42,270 bases of DNA from Parvibaculum sp. (GCA_019635955.1 JAHBYL010000022.1:1-42270), one strand, 5' to 3'. Numbered from the stretch's first letter, positions 8,039-15,580 are shown. A program made the numbers and translations. The notes: generated by a model not told the origin, from the sequence alone.

Positions 8039-9484
8039 ATGTCACTGAAGAAGCGGCCGCCCGCAGACGGGGCGCCTATCATCATGTGGTTCCGCCGCGA
8101 TTTGAGGCTCGACGATAATCCGGCGCTCGATGCGGCTCTGCGTTCCGGCGCGCCGTTGCTGCCGCTCTTCATCCTCGATCCGGACGACATGCCGGGCGCC
8201 GCCTCGCGCTGGTGGCTTCACCACAGTCTCGCATCGCTCTCGGATGCCCTGCGAAAGCGCGGCGCGCCGCTCATCCTCCGCCGGGGCCGCCCGGCCGACA
8301 TCCTCCCGCGCCTCGTCAACGAGACCGGCGCCACCGCGCTCTGCTGGAACCGCTGCTACGAGCCCCATGCCGTCGCCCGCGACAAGGCGTTGAAATCCGC
8401 GCTCGGGGAAAGCGGTATCGAGGTCCGCAGCTTCAACGGCTCGCTGCTGGCGGAGCCCTGGGAGGTGAAGACGGGCAACGGCGATCCCTACAAGGTTTTC
8501 ACGCCCTTCTGGCGCGCTCTCTCGCAGCGCGATATTGCCTCGCCGCTTCCCGCGCCGAAAAAGGTTGCTGCAGCGCTGTGCCCATCCGACGCGCTGGATG
8601 ATTGGAGCCTTCTTCCCGTGAAGCCTGACTGGGCAGGCGGCTTGCGCGAAACATGGCAACCGGGAGAGGAGGGCGCGCAGGCGCGCCTCGCCGCCTTTGT
8701 CGATCACGCCATGCCCGCCTATCGCGATGCGCGCGATCTGCCGGACCGCGAAGGCACATCGCGCCTCTCGCCGCATCTTCATTGGGGCGAGATCTCCCCG
8801 CGCCGCATCTGGCATGTCGCGCGCAATGCCGCCGAGGCGCATTCGGGAAGCGCCGCCGCCGCGGAACCTTTCCTGCGCGAAGTCGGCTGGCGCGATTTCG
8901 CCTTTCATCTCGTCTTCCACTGGCCGGTCATCGTCGGCGAAAACTGGAAAAGCGAGTTCGACGCCTTCCCCTGGGTGAAGGACGATGCGGCCTTTCACGC
9001 ATGGACGAAGGGCGAGACGGGCTACCCGCTGGTCGATGCCGGCATGCGCGAGCTCTGGCAGACGGGCTGGATGCACAACCGTGTGCGCATGGTGGCCGCT
9101 TCCTTCCTTGTCAAGCATCTGCTGATCGACTGGCGGCGCGGCGCCGAATGGTTCGAGGATACGCTGGTCGATGCCGATCTCGCGGTGAACCGCGCAAGCT
9201 GGCAATGGGTGGCGGGCTCGGGCGCCGACGCCGCGCCCTGGTTCCGCATCTTCAATCCCGTGTTGCAGGGCGAGAAGTTCGATCCCGCGGGCGATTATGT
9301 CCGCCGCTATGTGCCGGAGTTGGCTGCGCTCGATGCGTGCTACATCCACCGCCCCTGGGAGGCGCCGTCCGATGTGCGCGCGAAAGCGGGTGTGACGCTC
9401 GGCAAGTCGTATCCGAAGCCGCTCGTCGATCATGGCGCAGCCCGCGCCCGCGCGCTCGCGGCTTACGAGGAAATCAGGAAGTAG
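8039..9484 (+). CDS. phrB: Deoxyribodipyrimidine photolyase
   Basis: The product is 481 aa, a typical class I CPD photolyase. The N-terminal antenna-binding Rossmann domain starts IIMWFRRDLRLDDNPAL (residues 14-30). The FAD-binding helical domain contains HWGEISPRRIW, REVGWRDFAFHL, and MHNRVRMVAASFLVKHLLIDWR, with WQWVAGSGADAAPWFRIFNP as the strongest signature. The enzyme splits cyclobutane pyrimidine dimers with light. It overlaps the convergent SDR gene by 11 bases. A photolyase next to an SDR and a DUF6134 gene recalls photo-oxidative stress clusters of alphaproteobacteria, although the usual cyclopropane fatty acid synthase is not here. Confidence 0.95.
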   Translation: MSLKKRPPADGAPIIMWFRRDLRLDDNPALDAALRSGAPLLPLFILDPDDMPGAASRWWLHHSLASLSDALRKRGAPLILRRGRPADILPRLVNETGATALCWNRCYEPHAVARDKALKSALGESGIEVRSFNGSLLAEPWEVKTGNGDPYKVFTPFWRALSQRDIASPLPAPKKVAAALCPSDALDDWSLLPVKPDWAGGLRETWQPGEEGAQARLAAFVDHAMPAYRDARDLPDREGTSRLSPHLHWGEISPRRIWHVARNAAEAHSGSAAAAEPFLREVGWRDFAFHLVFHWPVIVGENWKSEFDAFPWVKDDAAFHAWTKGETGYPLVDAGMRELWQTGWMHNRVRMVAASFLVKHLLIDWRRGAEWFEDTLVDADLAVNRASWQWVAGSGADAAPWFRIFNPVLQGEKFDPAGDYVRRYVPELAALDACYIHRPWEAPSDVRAKAGVTLGKSYPKPLVDHGAARARALAAYEEIRK

Positions 9485-10250
9485 CGCTCGCGCCTTCCTT
9501 CGCCCTTTTCGGCAGGCTCTTCGCGGTCAACGCCAGCGACAGCCTGTAGGGCAGCATCTGCAGCAGCCGGAGGATCAGGGAGAAGCGCCGCGGAAAGGTG
9601 ATCTCGAAACGGTCCGACTGGAGCCCGCGATAGAAGGCATCCACCGCGTCATCGACTTCCATCAGGAACGGCATCGGAAATTCATTCTTGTCCGTGAGCG
9701 GCGTCTTCACGAAACCGGGATTGACGATCTGGAGCGCGATGCCGTCGAGCGCCAGATCGGGGCGCAGCGCCTCCGCCATGTTGATGAGCGCCGCCTTGCT
9801 GCCGCCATAGATCGCCGAAGTCGGCAATCCGAAATAGCCGGCAAGCGAGGCGACAACGGCAATGCGGCCCGCCTTCCGCGCGCGCATGCGCCCGATCAGC
9901 GCTTCGAGGCAGTTCACCGTGCCCATGAAATTGAGTTCGAAAACGGGGCGCGCCTTCTCGGCAGTCAATTCGCGCGCCAGCACCGGCTCATAGGTGCCCG
10001 CGCAGAGAACCGCCGTCGCAATCGGCCCCATCTCGCGCTCGATCTTGGCCACGGCGTTTTTCACATCTCCGGGGCTCGTCGTATCGAGCGGATAGACGGC
10101 AATCTCGCCCGCCGCTTCCTGGCGCAGCTTTTCAAGTTCTTCCGCCCGCCGCGCCGAAGCCGCCACGCGCCAGCCCTCTCGCGCCATGCGCAGCGCCAGC
10201 GCCCGGCCGATGCCGGAACTTGCGCCTGTAATCCAGACGATGTCGTTCAT
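9474..10250 (-). CDS. Short-chain dehydrogenase/reductase
   Basis: The product is 258 aa. The start is at 10250 (MNDIVWITG), where ATGA overlaps the stop of the upstream DUF6134 gene; the in-frame ATG further upstream lies inside that gene. It has the nucleotide-binding motif TGASSGIG at residues 8-15, LCAGTYEP in the NAG position, and a catalytic Ser (VASLAG) with YGGSK as the YxxxK motif. The C-terminal helix FSLILRLLQMLPYRLSLAL is hydrophobic and may touch the membrane. The substrate is unknown. It is co-transcribed with DUF6134 and convergent with the photolyase. Confidence 0.88.
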   Translation of the reverse strand: MNDIVWITGASSGIGRALALRMAREGWRVAASARRAEELEKLRQEAAGEIAVYPLDTTSPGDVKNAVAKIEREMGPIATAVLCAGTYEPVLARELTAEKARPVFELNFMGTVNCLEALIGRMRARKAGRIAVVASLAGYFGLPTSAIYGGSKAALINMAEALRPDLALDGIALQIVNPGFVKTPLTDKNEFPMPFLMEVDDAVDAFYRGLQSDRFEITFPRRFSLILRLLQMLPYRLSLALTAKSLPKRAKEGASATS

Positions 10251-10942
10251 TGCAAGGCCAGCCTCTGTACACGCTCGCGGTCGAATCGTTCCACGTGATA
10301 ATCGACATCCGCGCCGCGCGCGCGGAAGATCACGTTCAGCCATTCCATCTGCGGCGAATACCAGAGCTTCAACTTCAGATCGCCCGTCATCTCGTATTCG
10401 CTCACCGGGATGCGCGCACCATCGGCAATCGCCTCGCGCGTCGCGGTTTCCGTCACCTGCACATTGATGATGCGGCCGCGCTGCGTATCGAGAAGCTCTG
10501 TCTGCTCGATCGTTGCCGGGTTCCAGTAGCTCGTCGGGACGATGTTTTCCGGCGCGATGAACGTGCCGTTCTCCGAGCTCGTCACTTCGAATCCCTTGTC
10601 GGTCGCTCTGCCGCTCACGCTGAAGCGGCGTCCGTCATCATCCGTTTCCGTTTCGATGGCGACGAGTTTCCCGTCGCGCCATGTCTCTCGGTTCGTATGC
10701 GCATAGCGGAAAACGGTGATCGGACCGAAATTCACCGCCAGCTTGATGTCGATGGCGACATGAAGCGCATCGCCCTGCTGCGTGAACTGGATTGTGTGGG
10801 TGCCGATGGGTGTCCCGCCGCGCTCGACGCGGAACGACAGCGCCGGCGAGGGGGGAGCAGCCGGCGCTGCCGCGTCCGCGCCGGCGCTTGCGGCGGGAAG
10901 CACTATGGCAAGAGCTGCAACGATTTTGAGAAGCGAATTCAC
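10247..10942 (-). CDS. DUF6134-type exported protein
   Basis: The product is 231 aa with a GTG start at 10942. A signal peptide ends near ASAGADA (residues 17-24), followed by an Ala/Pro-rich linker and then a beta-rich domain (FRVERGGTPIGTHTIQF, KLAVNFGPITVFRYAHTNRETW, VPTSYWNP, SEYEMTGDLKLKLWYSPQMEWL). I recognise this as the DUF6134 pattern: a periplasmic protein of unknown function that may bind a lipid or hydrophobic ligand. It ends in an ATGA overlap with the SDR gene, so the two form a translationally coupled pair. Confidence 0.72.
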   Translation of the reverse strand: MNSLLKIVAALAIVLPAASAGADAAAPAAPPSPALSFRVERGGTPIGTHTIQFTQQGDALHVAIDIKLAVNFGPITVFRYAHTNRETWRDGKLVAIETETDDDGRRFSVSGRATDKGFEVTSSENGTFIAPENIVPTSYWNPATIEQTELLDTQRGRIINVQVTETATREAIADGARIPVSEYEMTGDLKLKLWYSPQMEWLNVIFRARGADVDYHVERFDRERVQRLALQ

Positions 10943-11042
10943 GTTGCGGGGGACCCTGCTTGAGGGGTTGAACCGCTGGCTCAGGTTCCAGCTCTCACCC
11001 CCTTGCTACGCGGCCTCCCGCGCGGCGGATCACCCGCCCGGA

Positions 11043-11810
11043 TTACCGGGGCGTCAGGTGCCGGAACCGCGCCGCCAGCGCGAGGCTCGCCGCCACCGTC
11101 GCATTGAGCGATTCGACGGCGCCGGTGGTCCGGATGGCGAGCCGCTCGGCCTTGAGCCCCGGCGGCAGCCCCTGGCCTTCCTCGCCCAGCACCAGCCGCA
11201 GATTGGCGGGCCAGTCATAGGTCTCGATATCCGTCCCTTCGCCGTCGAGCGCCGCCATCGGCCCCTTCGCCGCGCGAAGCGCCTCCCAGTCCCCGCCCTT
11301 GAGAAAGGTCAGCGCGAATTGTGCGTTCGCACCGCCCCTGAGAGCCTTCGGATGAAAGGGATGCGCCGCTCCCTCCATCAGCACGATGCGGCTGGAGCCG
11401 AAGGCCGCCGCGCTGCGGAGCACGGCGCCGAGATTGGCAGGGTCGCCCAGCGCCAGAACCAGTTCGAGCCCCTTCGGCGCCGCCGCGAAATCCACCGCCG
11501 CGAAGTCCGGCACCTTTCCCACCAGCAGTGGAAAGCCGGTCCCGTTCGTGTCCAGCGCCTCGAAAACGGGCTTTGCCAGCACATAGCGTTCCACATGGGC
11601 GGGAAGCATGAGCCGGTTGAGTTCGCTCTCCGTCCGCGCCAGCGCCGCTGTGAAACGGGCCCCATGCGCCGCGAGAGCCTCCGGCACGGTCTTTCGCCCC
11701 GACAGCAGGAATTCCCCATGTTTGCGGATGCCGCGCGTCTCCGTCAGCGCGAGCCATTTCTTCGCCCGCGCATTTTGCGGGCTGTCGATGGCATGGGCAC
11801 CGCTGTTCAT
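11043..11810 (-). CDS. TrmH/SpoU-family RNA 2'-O-methyltransferase
   Basis: The product is 255 aa. The start at 11810 is chosen because AAAGGA precedes it at good spacing; an open frame continues upstream to 11984 but overlaps the divergent YhhN gene. The N-terminal part (about residues 1-95) contains the substrate-recognition domain with KHGEFLLSGRKTVPEAL. The SPOUT domain has motif 1 LALGDPANLGAVLRSAAAFG, motif 2 LVLGEEGQGLP and motif 3 TGAVESLNATVAASLAL, which form the trefoil knot that binds S-adenosylmethionine. The target, rRNA or tRNA, cannot be told from the sequence. It is divergent from the lysoplasmalogenase gene. Confidence 0.88.
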   Translation of the reverse strand: MNSGAHAIDSPQNARAKKWLALTETRGIRKHGEFLLSGRKTVPEALAAHGARFTAALARTESELNRLMLPAHVERYVLAKPVFEALDTNGTGFPLLVGKVPDFAAVDFAAAPKGLELVLALGDPANLGAVLRSAAAFGSSRIVLMEGAAHPFHPKALRGGANAQFALTFLKGGDWEALRAAKGPMAALDGEGTDIETYDWPANLRLVLGEEGQGLPPGLKAERLAIRTTGAVESLNATVAASLALAARFRHLTPR

Positions 11811-11901
11811 ATTTGGTCCTTTGGCGAATCCGTTTCTTCCCCGATCATAGAGAAAGAGACCAAAAGCGCGAACCAAGGCGCAGCAGAAGGGGGAGGGGAG
11901 A

Positions 11902-12591
11902 ATGTTCGGGCAGATATTCATGACGGGTGACGGGCTCGATGGGCTCCGCATCGCGCTCGCGCTTGCCTCGCTCGCCGCCGCCATCGCCTATCAGCTGATC
12001 GAGCGCCAGCCGCCTTCCGCGCTCCGCACCGGCCTCAAGACGGCGTCGATCGGCCTTCTCGTGCCGCTGCCGCTTCTGGCCCTGGGGCAGGGGCCGGCCC
12101 TGCCGCTCCTGCTGCTTGCCGCTGCCTTCTTCTTCTCGAGCGCCGGGGATCTTTTCCTCGCCATGAAGGGAGACAGCCGCAATTTCATGCGCGGGCTCGG
12201 CGCCTTCCTCGTCAGCCACCTCTTCTATATCGCCGTCATGGTGCCGCTCGCCACGGGGCCGGACACGCTCGCCCTGAAAGCCGTCTCGCTTGCAGTGGGC
12301 CTTGCCGCGCTCGCCGTCTATTGGTCGATCGCATCGCGCCTCGGCTCGATGAAACTCCCCGTCGGCGCCTATCTCGCCGTCATCCTCGTCATGGTGCTCA
12401 CTGCGCTCGCCATTCCGGAAGCCGCGCCCATCCTCGGCCTCGGCGCAGTGCTCTTCATGTTCTCCGACAGCATCATCGCGCTCGACAAGTTTCGCGGGCC
12501 GGTCCCATATCGGGGCCTTCTCGTCTGGACGACCTATTATGCCGGCCAGGTGCTGATGGCCCTGCCGCTTCTCATGCTGCTCACGAAATGA
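11902..12591 (+). CDS. YhhN-family membrane protein, putative lysoplasmalogenase
   Basis: The product is 229 aa with about seven or eight hydrophobic helices. The YhhN/TMEM86 pattern is clear: an Asp in SSAGDLFLAM near residue 85, FMRGLGAFLVSHLFYI near residues 95-110 and FMFSDSIIALDKF near residues 190-203. Family members hydrolyse the vinyl-ether bond of lysoplasmalogens in the inner membrane; activity here is inferred. A strong GGGGAGGGGAGA ribosome-binding site lies before ATG 11902. The stop overlaps the next gene as ATGA, so it is co-expressed with the beta-lactamase-like hydrolase. Confidence 0.85.
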   Translation: MFGQIFMTGDGLDGLRIALALASLAAAIAYQLIERQPPSALRTGLKTASIGLLVPLPLLALGQGPALPLLLLAAAFFFSSAGDLFLAMKGDSRNFMRGLGAFLVSHLFYIAVMVPLATGPDTLALKAVSLAVGLAALAVYWSIASRLGSMKLPVGAYLAVILVMVLTALAIPEAAPILGLGAVLFMFSDSIIALDKFRGPVPYRGLLVWTTYYAGQVLMALPLLMLLTK

Positions 12592-13736
12592 GCGCCATCC
12601 CGATAGGCGGCACCTGCGATCCACGTTTCGCGCGGCTCCGCGATGCCTTCACCGAAAATTTCACCGCGCGGGGCGAGCCGGGCGGCGCGATTGCGCTCAT
12701 GGTCGATGGCCGCCTCGTCTGCGATCTCTGGGGCGGCTTCCGCGATGCCGCGCGCGAGCGCCCTTGGGCGCGCGAGACGCTGGTGAATTTCTTTTCCGTC
12801 GGCAAGGCCTTCACCGCCCTTGTCGCCCTGCGGCTTGTGGAGCGGGGCGCGCTCGATCTCGATGCCCCGGCCCACCGCCTCTGGCCGGAATTCGGGTGCA
12901 ATGGCAAGGAGACAATCACGCTCCGCCACATGCTGTCGCATCAGGCGGGCCTCCCCGCGATCCGCGAAGACCTGCCCGATGGCGCCGCGCTCGACTGGAA
13001 CCGCATGGCCGCGGCGCTCGCCGCCGAAACGCCCTGGTGGCAGCCCGGCGCCGCGCATGGCTATCACGTCAACACCTTCGGCTATCTCGTGGGCGAGCTT
13101 GTCCGCCGCGCGAGCGGACGCACCGTCGGGCAAGTCCTGCGCGACGGGGTCGCGGGTCCGCTCGGCGCTGATGTCCATATCGGCCTTCCGCCCACGGAGC
13201 ATCACCGCGCCGCCGAATTCCTCTGGCCGCCCATCCTGCCGGAGCGCCCGCCGGGCGAGCTCGATGACGACACGCTGATGAAATGGAACACCTACTGGAA
13301 CCCGCCGGGCATTTCCGGTTCCGGCTGGGTCAACCGCCCCGAATGGCGCGAGGCCGAGATCCCCTCGACCAATGGCCACGGCACGGCGCGCGGCATCGCC
13401 CGCGTCTATTCCGCGCTCGCCGCGGGCGGCCGCATCGACGGCGTCGATATTCTCTCGTCCGGCATGCTCGCCGCCGCCACGGAGCAGCAATCCTTCGGCC
13501 CCGACCGGATTCTGGAGCGCGAGAGCCGCTTCGCTCTCGGCTTCCAGCTCCCCCAGGCCGAACGGCCGCTCGGGCCGAACGCCGAAGCCTTCGGTCATTT
13601 CGGCGCCGGCGGCTCATTGGGCTTCTGCGACCCGGTTGCCCGCGTCGCCTTCGGTTATGTCACGAACGATATGGGGCCTCGCTGGCAGAACCCGCGCAAC
13701 AAGGCCCTTCTCGCCGCAATCTACGAGTGTCTGTGA
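12588..13736 (+). CDS. Serine hydrolase of the class C beta-lactamase family (EstB-like)
   Basis: The product is 382 aa, starting at ATG 12588 in an ATGA overlap with the YhhN gene. The SxxK nucleophile motif is FFSVGKAF near residues 67-74; TLRHMLSHQAGLP follows. The Tyr motif is probably in HGYHVNTFGYLVGEL. GHFGAGGSLGFCDP near residues 340-353 is the third conserved motif (HxG in place of KTG), typical of esterases and D-aminopeptidase-like members rather than true beta-lactamases. No signal peptide is present, so it acts in the cytoplasm. Its last 26 codons lie in a 78-bp segment that occurs again at 15500-15577 beyond a low-GC insert, so the present 3' end may have come with the insert. 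Confidence 0.88.
   Translation: MSAIPIGGTCDPRFARLRDAFTENFTARGEPGGAIALMVDGRLVCDLWGGFRDAARERPWARETLVNFFSVGKAFTALVALRLVERGALDLDAPAHRLWPEFGCNGKETITLRHMLSHQAGLPAIREDLPDGAALDWNRMAAALAAETPWWQPGAAHGYHVNTFGYLVGELVRRASGRTVGQVLRDGVAGPLGADVHIGLPPTEHHRAAEFLWPPILPERPPGELDDDTLMKWNTYWNPPGISGSGWVNRPEWREAEIPSTNGHGTARGIARVYSALAAGGRIDGVDILSSGMLAAATEQQSFGPDRILERESRFALGFQLPQAERPLGPNAEAFGHFGAGGSLGFCDPVARVAFGYVTNDMGPRWQNPRNKALLAAIYECL
13659..13736 (+). repeat. Left direct repeat (current 3' end of the beta-lactamase-like gene)
   Basis: This 78-bp segment matches 15500-15577 at 73 of 78 positions, including a 50-base run without mismatch (13665-13714 against 15506-15555). It encodes the last 25 residues, VTNDMG to IYECL, and the stop codon of the hydrolase. 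All five differences lie at third codon positions, four silent and one Glu/Asp. Similarity stops abruptly outside these limits. Confidence 0.93.
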
Positions 13737-13832
13737 GCGAAGTGGTCTGTTGCAGAGGATTGAAAATTTAACACTTGAGCCGAAAATTCGTACTCAGAGT
13801 CCGTTGCGCGAATTCGAACGCACGACTACCGT

Positions 13833-13838
13833 TATCAT
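13833..13838 (+). promoter_or_regulatory. Possible -10 box of the island operon
   Basis: TATCAT matches the TATAAT consensus at five of six positions and lies 40 bases before the favoured GTG start at 13879, within an AT-rich lead-in. No good -35 box stands at 16-18 bases upstream, so the call is weak. If real, it supports the GTG 13879 start over start codons further upstream. Confidence 0.25.
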
Positions 13839-13878
13839 TAAACACTTTCTAAAATGGGTGTTTGCAGGAGGATGGTGG

Positions 13879-14208
13879 GTGGCCACGCAGCATAGCCAGC
13901 AAAGCTTGGAGGAAGAGGCCCGCTTGAGATTTGAGGCCGCAGAAGAGACGCTTCGGTCTCAGATCGCTGCAATCAAAGATCAGTTAAAGTTACAAAAGCG
14001 AATGCCGCAGATACTGGCCTTTGAGGAAAATCAAGCTGACTGGGAGAAACATGCCCGCTCCCTTCAGTTGCTCGCAATTGCCGCGCCAGATGGTGGGTCG
14101 ATATCAAAAGCCATTAGGTGGCAAGTCGGAGAAAAAGAACTGCAGCACCGACTGGAATCTTTGAGGATGATTTTCTACGAAACCTTTGATCGAAATGTGA
14201 AAGGGTAA
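13879..14208 (+). CDS. Island protein 1: small coiled-coil protein of unknown function
   Basis: The product is 109 aa from GTG 13879, chosen because AGGAGG stands seven bases upstream. Residues 8-40 (SLEEEARLRFEAAEETLRSQ and onward) are strongly charged with heptad-like spacing and probably form a coiled coil. A second helical stretch (EKELQHRLESLRMIFYETF) ends the protein. I recognise no family. The frame is open further upstream: TTG codons at 13750 or 13804 would add a hydrophobic tract (VIIKHFLKWVFAGGWWVA) that could be a membrane anchor, so a longer membrane-bound form is possible. It is three bases ahead of the GT51 gene and probably translationally coupled with it. Confidence 0.6.
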   Translation: MATQHSQQSLEEEARLRFEAAEETLRSQIAAIKDQLKLQKRMPQILAFEENQADWEKHARSLQLLAIAAPDGGSISKAIRWQVGEKELQHRLESLRMIFYETFDRNVKG

Positions 14209-14211
14209 CCG

Positions 14212-14829
14212 GTGCTGGTATCGCATGCGTCGCGTATTCTCGCGATGCTGCCGCCCGTGCGGCGGGACATTGAGTTGGTGTCCCAGAAAATGAATTCCTT
14301 TCTTTCCGGTCCTGCATTCCATTCGGAGGTGAGTTCTTGCATATTCGAGGCGATTATCATTGCTGAGGATCGGCGGTTCAGAAACCATCAAGGAGTTGAT
14401 GGGTTTGCAGTGATCCGCGCTGCCGTCCAGTACATTCTGAATGGCAGAGTTTCTGGCGCGAGTACTATCGAACAGCAGTTAGTAAGAACTTGGCGCAGGA
14501 GGTACGAGCTATCTATCCGACGAAAAATCTCTGAAATTGCGATTGCTTGCACTTTGTCTGCTAGGTACTCAAAGAATGAAATTGTGTCGGCATATGCTCA
14601 TTGCGCATACTTCGGATGGCATGCTTCCGGAATTGGTGCTGTGAGTAAGCGACTCAACATCGATATTCAATCGGCGAGTCCGAGCGATGCTGCGACCATT
14701 GCTGCGATGCTCAAACTGCCTATGCCCCGCTTTCCAACAAGTAAATATTCAGAACGCTTGGCAATCAGGAAAAACTACATTCTGCTCCATATGAGCCGGT
14801 ATGGTGGAAAGTATGCCAAGGATTTCTGA
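14212..14829 (+). CDS. Island protein 2: stand-alone GT51 peptidoglycan glycosyltransferase domain
   Basis: The product is 205 aa with a GTG start at 14212, after AAAGGG. All main GT51 blocks are present: EDRRFRNHQGVD (catalytic Glu52), GASTIEQQLVR (residues 82-92), RRKISE (second catalytic Glu108, 56 residues after the first, as in the family), and SKNEIVSAYAHCAYFG (residues 120-135), in which the usual Glu of EILE is Ser126. GT51 enzymes polymerise lipid II into glycan strands at the outer face of the inner membrane. Here there is neither a transpeptidase domain nor a clear N-terminal membrane helix or signal peptide, unlike MtgA (about 240 aa with an anchor). How it would reach lipid II is unclear. 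It overlaps the next gene. Confidence 0.82.
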   Translation: MLVSHASRILAMLPPVRRDIELVSQKMNSFLSGPAFHSEVSSCIFEAIIIAEDRRFRNHQGVDGFAVIRAAVQYILNGRVSGASTIEQQLVRTWRRRYELSIRRKISEIAIACTLSARYSKNEIVSAYAHCAYFGWHASGIGAVSKRLNIDIQSASPSDAATIAAMLKLPMPRFPTSKYSERLAIRKNYILLHMSRYGGKYAKDF

Positions 14830-15499
14830 ATGGGGCTTATCCCTTTCCGGGCAATATCCAGATCCCAAGGTCTGGCCCAGCTATAGTCCCAACTTCAAGT
14901 CTGACGCAGTTAGATTTGTTCGGTTGTGGCTCACGGAGGGCATCCCGTTCGCATTTCAGAAGTTTCCGATCATCTTTGAAGTTGGTCGAGAAGAGTTGGC
15001 GGAGCGGTTGGATATTTCCCCCAAAGCGGTGAATTTGATCGGAAGCGCTCGCATCGGTTATTCGTTCGCACCACAGAAATTCGGAGTGGAATTTGAAGCG
15101 GGAAAGTCCGACTTCGATTTTTTTATCGCTTCCGAGTCATTATTCAACCGGCTGAGGGAAGATGCTGAGCTTTGGATCAGTCGGTACCGTGCGGGACTAG
15201 CGATCCCGACGAAGGCGCACGAACTTAAATATTGGCCCGAAAACGCCGACACACTCGCAAAGAATATTCGATACGGCTTTGTTAGCAGTTGGATGCTGCC
15301 CCTCTATGCTCGTTACGAGCATTCGATCCTGCTGAGCGCCGCCCTTACAACATTCCGTGCGAATTTAAACGAGAGACTCCCGTCGGAGTACCGGGTGAAA
15401 AAAGACATCGGCGTTCGAATATACAAAAATGTAGACACGGCAATTTCAAAGATTGCTCACGATCTAACGTCTGCATGGCGTATGAGGCCTGAGGCGTAA
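14813..15499 (+). CDS. Island protein 3: nucleotidyltransferase-like protein
   Basis: The product is 228 aa from ATG 14813 (232 aa if ATG 14801 is used; both overlap the GT51 gene). Residues 74-104 read NLIGSARIGYSF, a spacer, then GKSDFDFF: the hG-S ... (D)xD pattern of the polymerase-beta-like nucleotidyltransferase fold (Gly77-Ser78, Asp100, Asp102). The preceding IPFAFQKFPIIFEVGREELAERL and the helical C-terminal half look like a family I recall only as uncharacterised proteins with an IGSARIGYS motif; I could not check this. A third catalytic acid is not obvious. It may modify a protein, nucleotide or RNA. Its TAA stop lies directly against the right repeat. Confidence 0.62.
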   Translation: MPRISEWGLSLSGQYPDPKVWPSYSPNFKSDAVRFVRLWLTEGIPFAFQKFPIIFEVGREELAERLDISPKAVNLIGSARIGYSFAPQKFGVEFEAGKSDFDFFIASESLFNRLREDAELWISRYRAGLAIPTKAHELKYWPENADTLAKNIRYGFVSSWMLPLYARYEHSILLSAALTTFRANLNERLPSEYRVKKDIGVRIYKNVDTAISKIAHDLTSAWRMRPEA

Positions 15500-15577
15500 G
15501 TCACCAACGATATGGGGCCTCGCTGGCAGAACCCGCGCAACAAGGCCCTTCTCGCTGCGATCTACGACTGTCTCTGA
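15500..15577 (+). repeat. Right direct repeat (orphan 3' end of the beta-lactamase-like gene)
   Basis: This is the second copy of the 78-bp segment at 13659-13736. It still reads in frame as VTNDMG to IYDCL plus a TGA stop but has no gene in front of it. It lies 3 bases from the stop of the convergent ferritin-like gene, the spacing expected if this was the original 3' end of the hydrolase gene before the island entered. Confidence 0.93.
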
Positions 15578-15580
15578 CGC

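Larger units (their letters stand above)
13737..15499 (+). mobile_element. Low-GC three-gene genomic island inserted at a gene's 3' end
   Basis: The 1763-bp segment lies exactly between two 78-bp direct repeats of the hydrolase gene's 3' end. Hand counts of 60-base blocks inside give about 40-50 percent G+C (13741, 14341 and 14581 blocks), against about 70 percent in the hydrolase gene (13021 block). Codons rare in the neighbours (TTA, CTA, AGA, ATA) are common here. The three genes on the + strand are packed with 3-base or overlapping junctions. No integrase, transposase or terminal inverted repeat is visible. The structure fits a mobile cargo unit that integrated at a gene end and restored the reading frame, with mobility supplied in trans or lost. 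Confidence 0.78.

Noticed and set aside
13737-15499. Integrase, transposase or insertion sequence in the low-GC island
   Set aside because: All three frames were read. None has a tyrosine or serine recombinase or DDE pattern, and no terminal inverted repeats are seen at the borders.
14801-15499. CBASS cyclase or HEPN-MNT antitoxin identity for island protein 3
   Set aside because: Only the GS...SDxD core is seen; the flanking helices lack the hallmarks of CD-NTases, and no HEPN partner or CBASS effector is adjacent.
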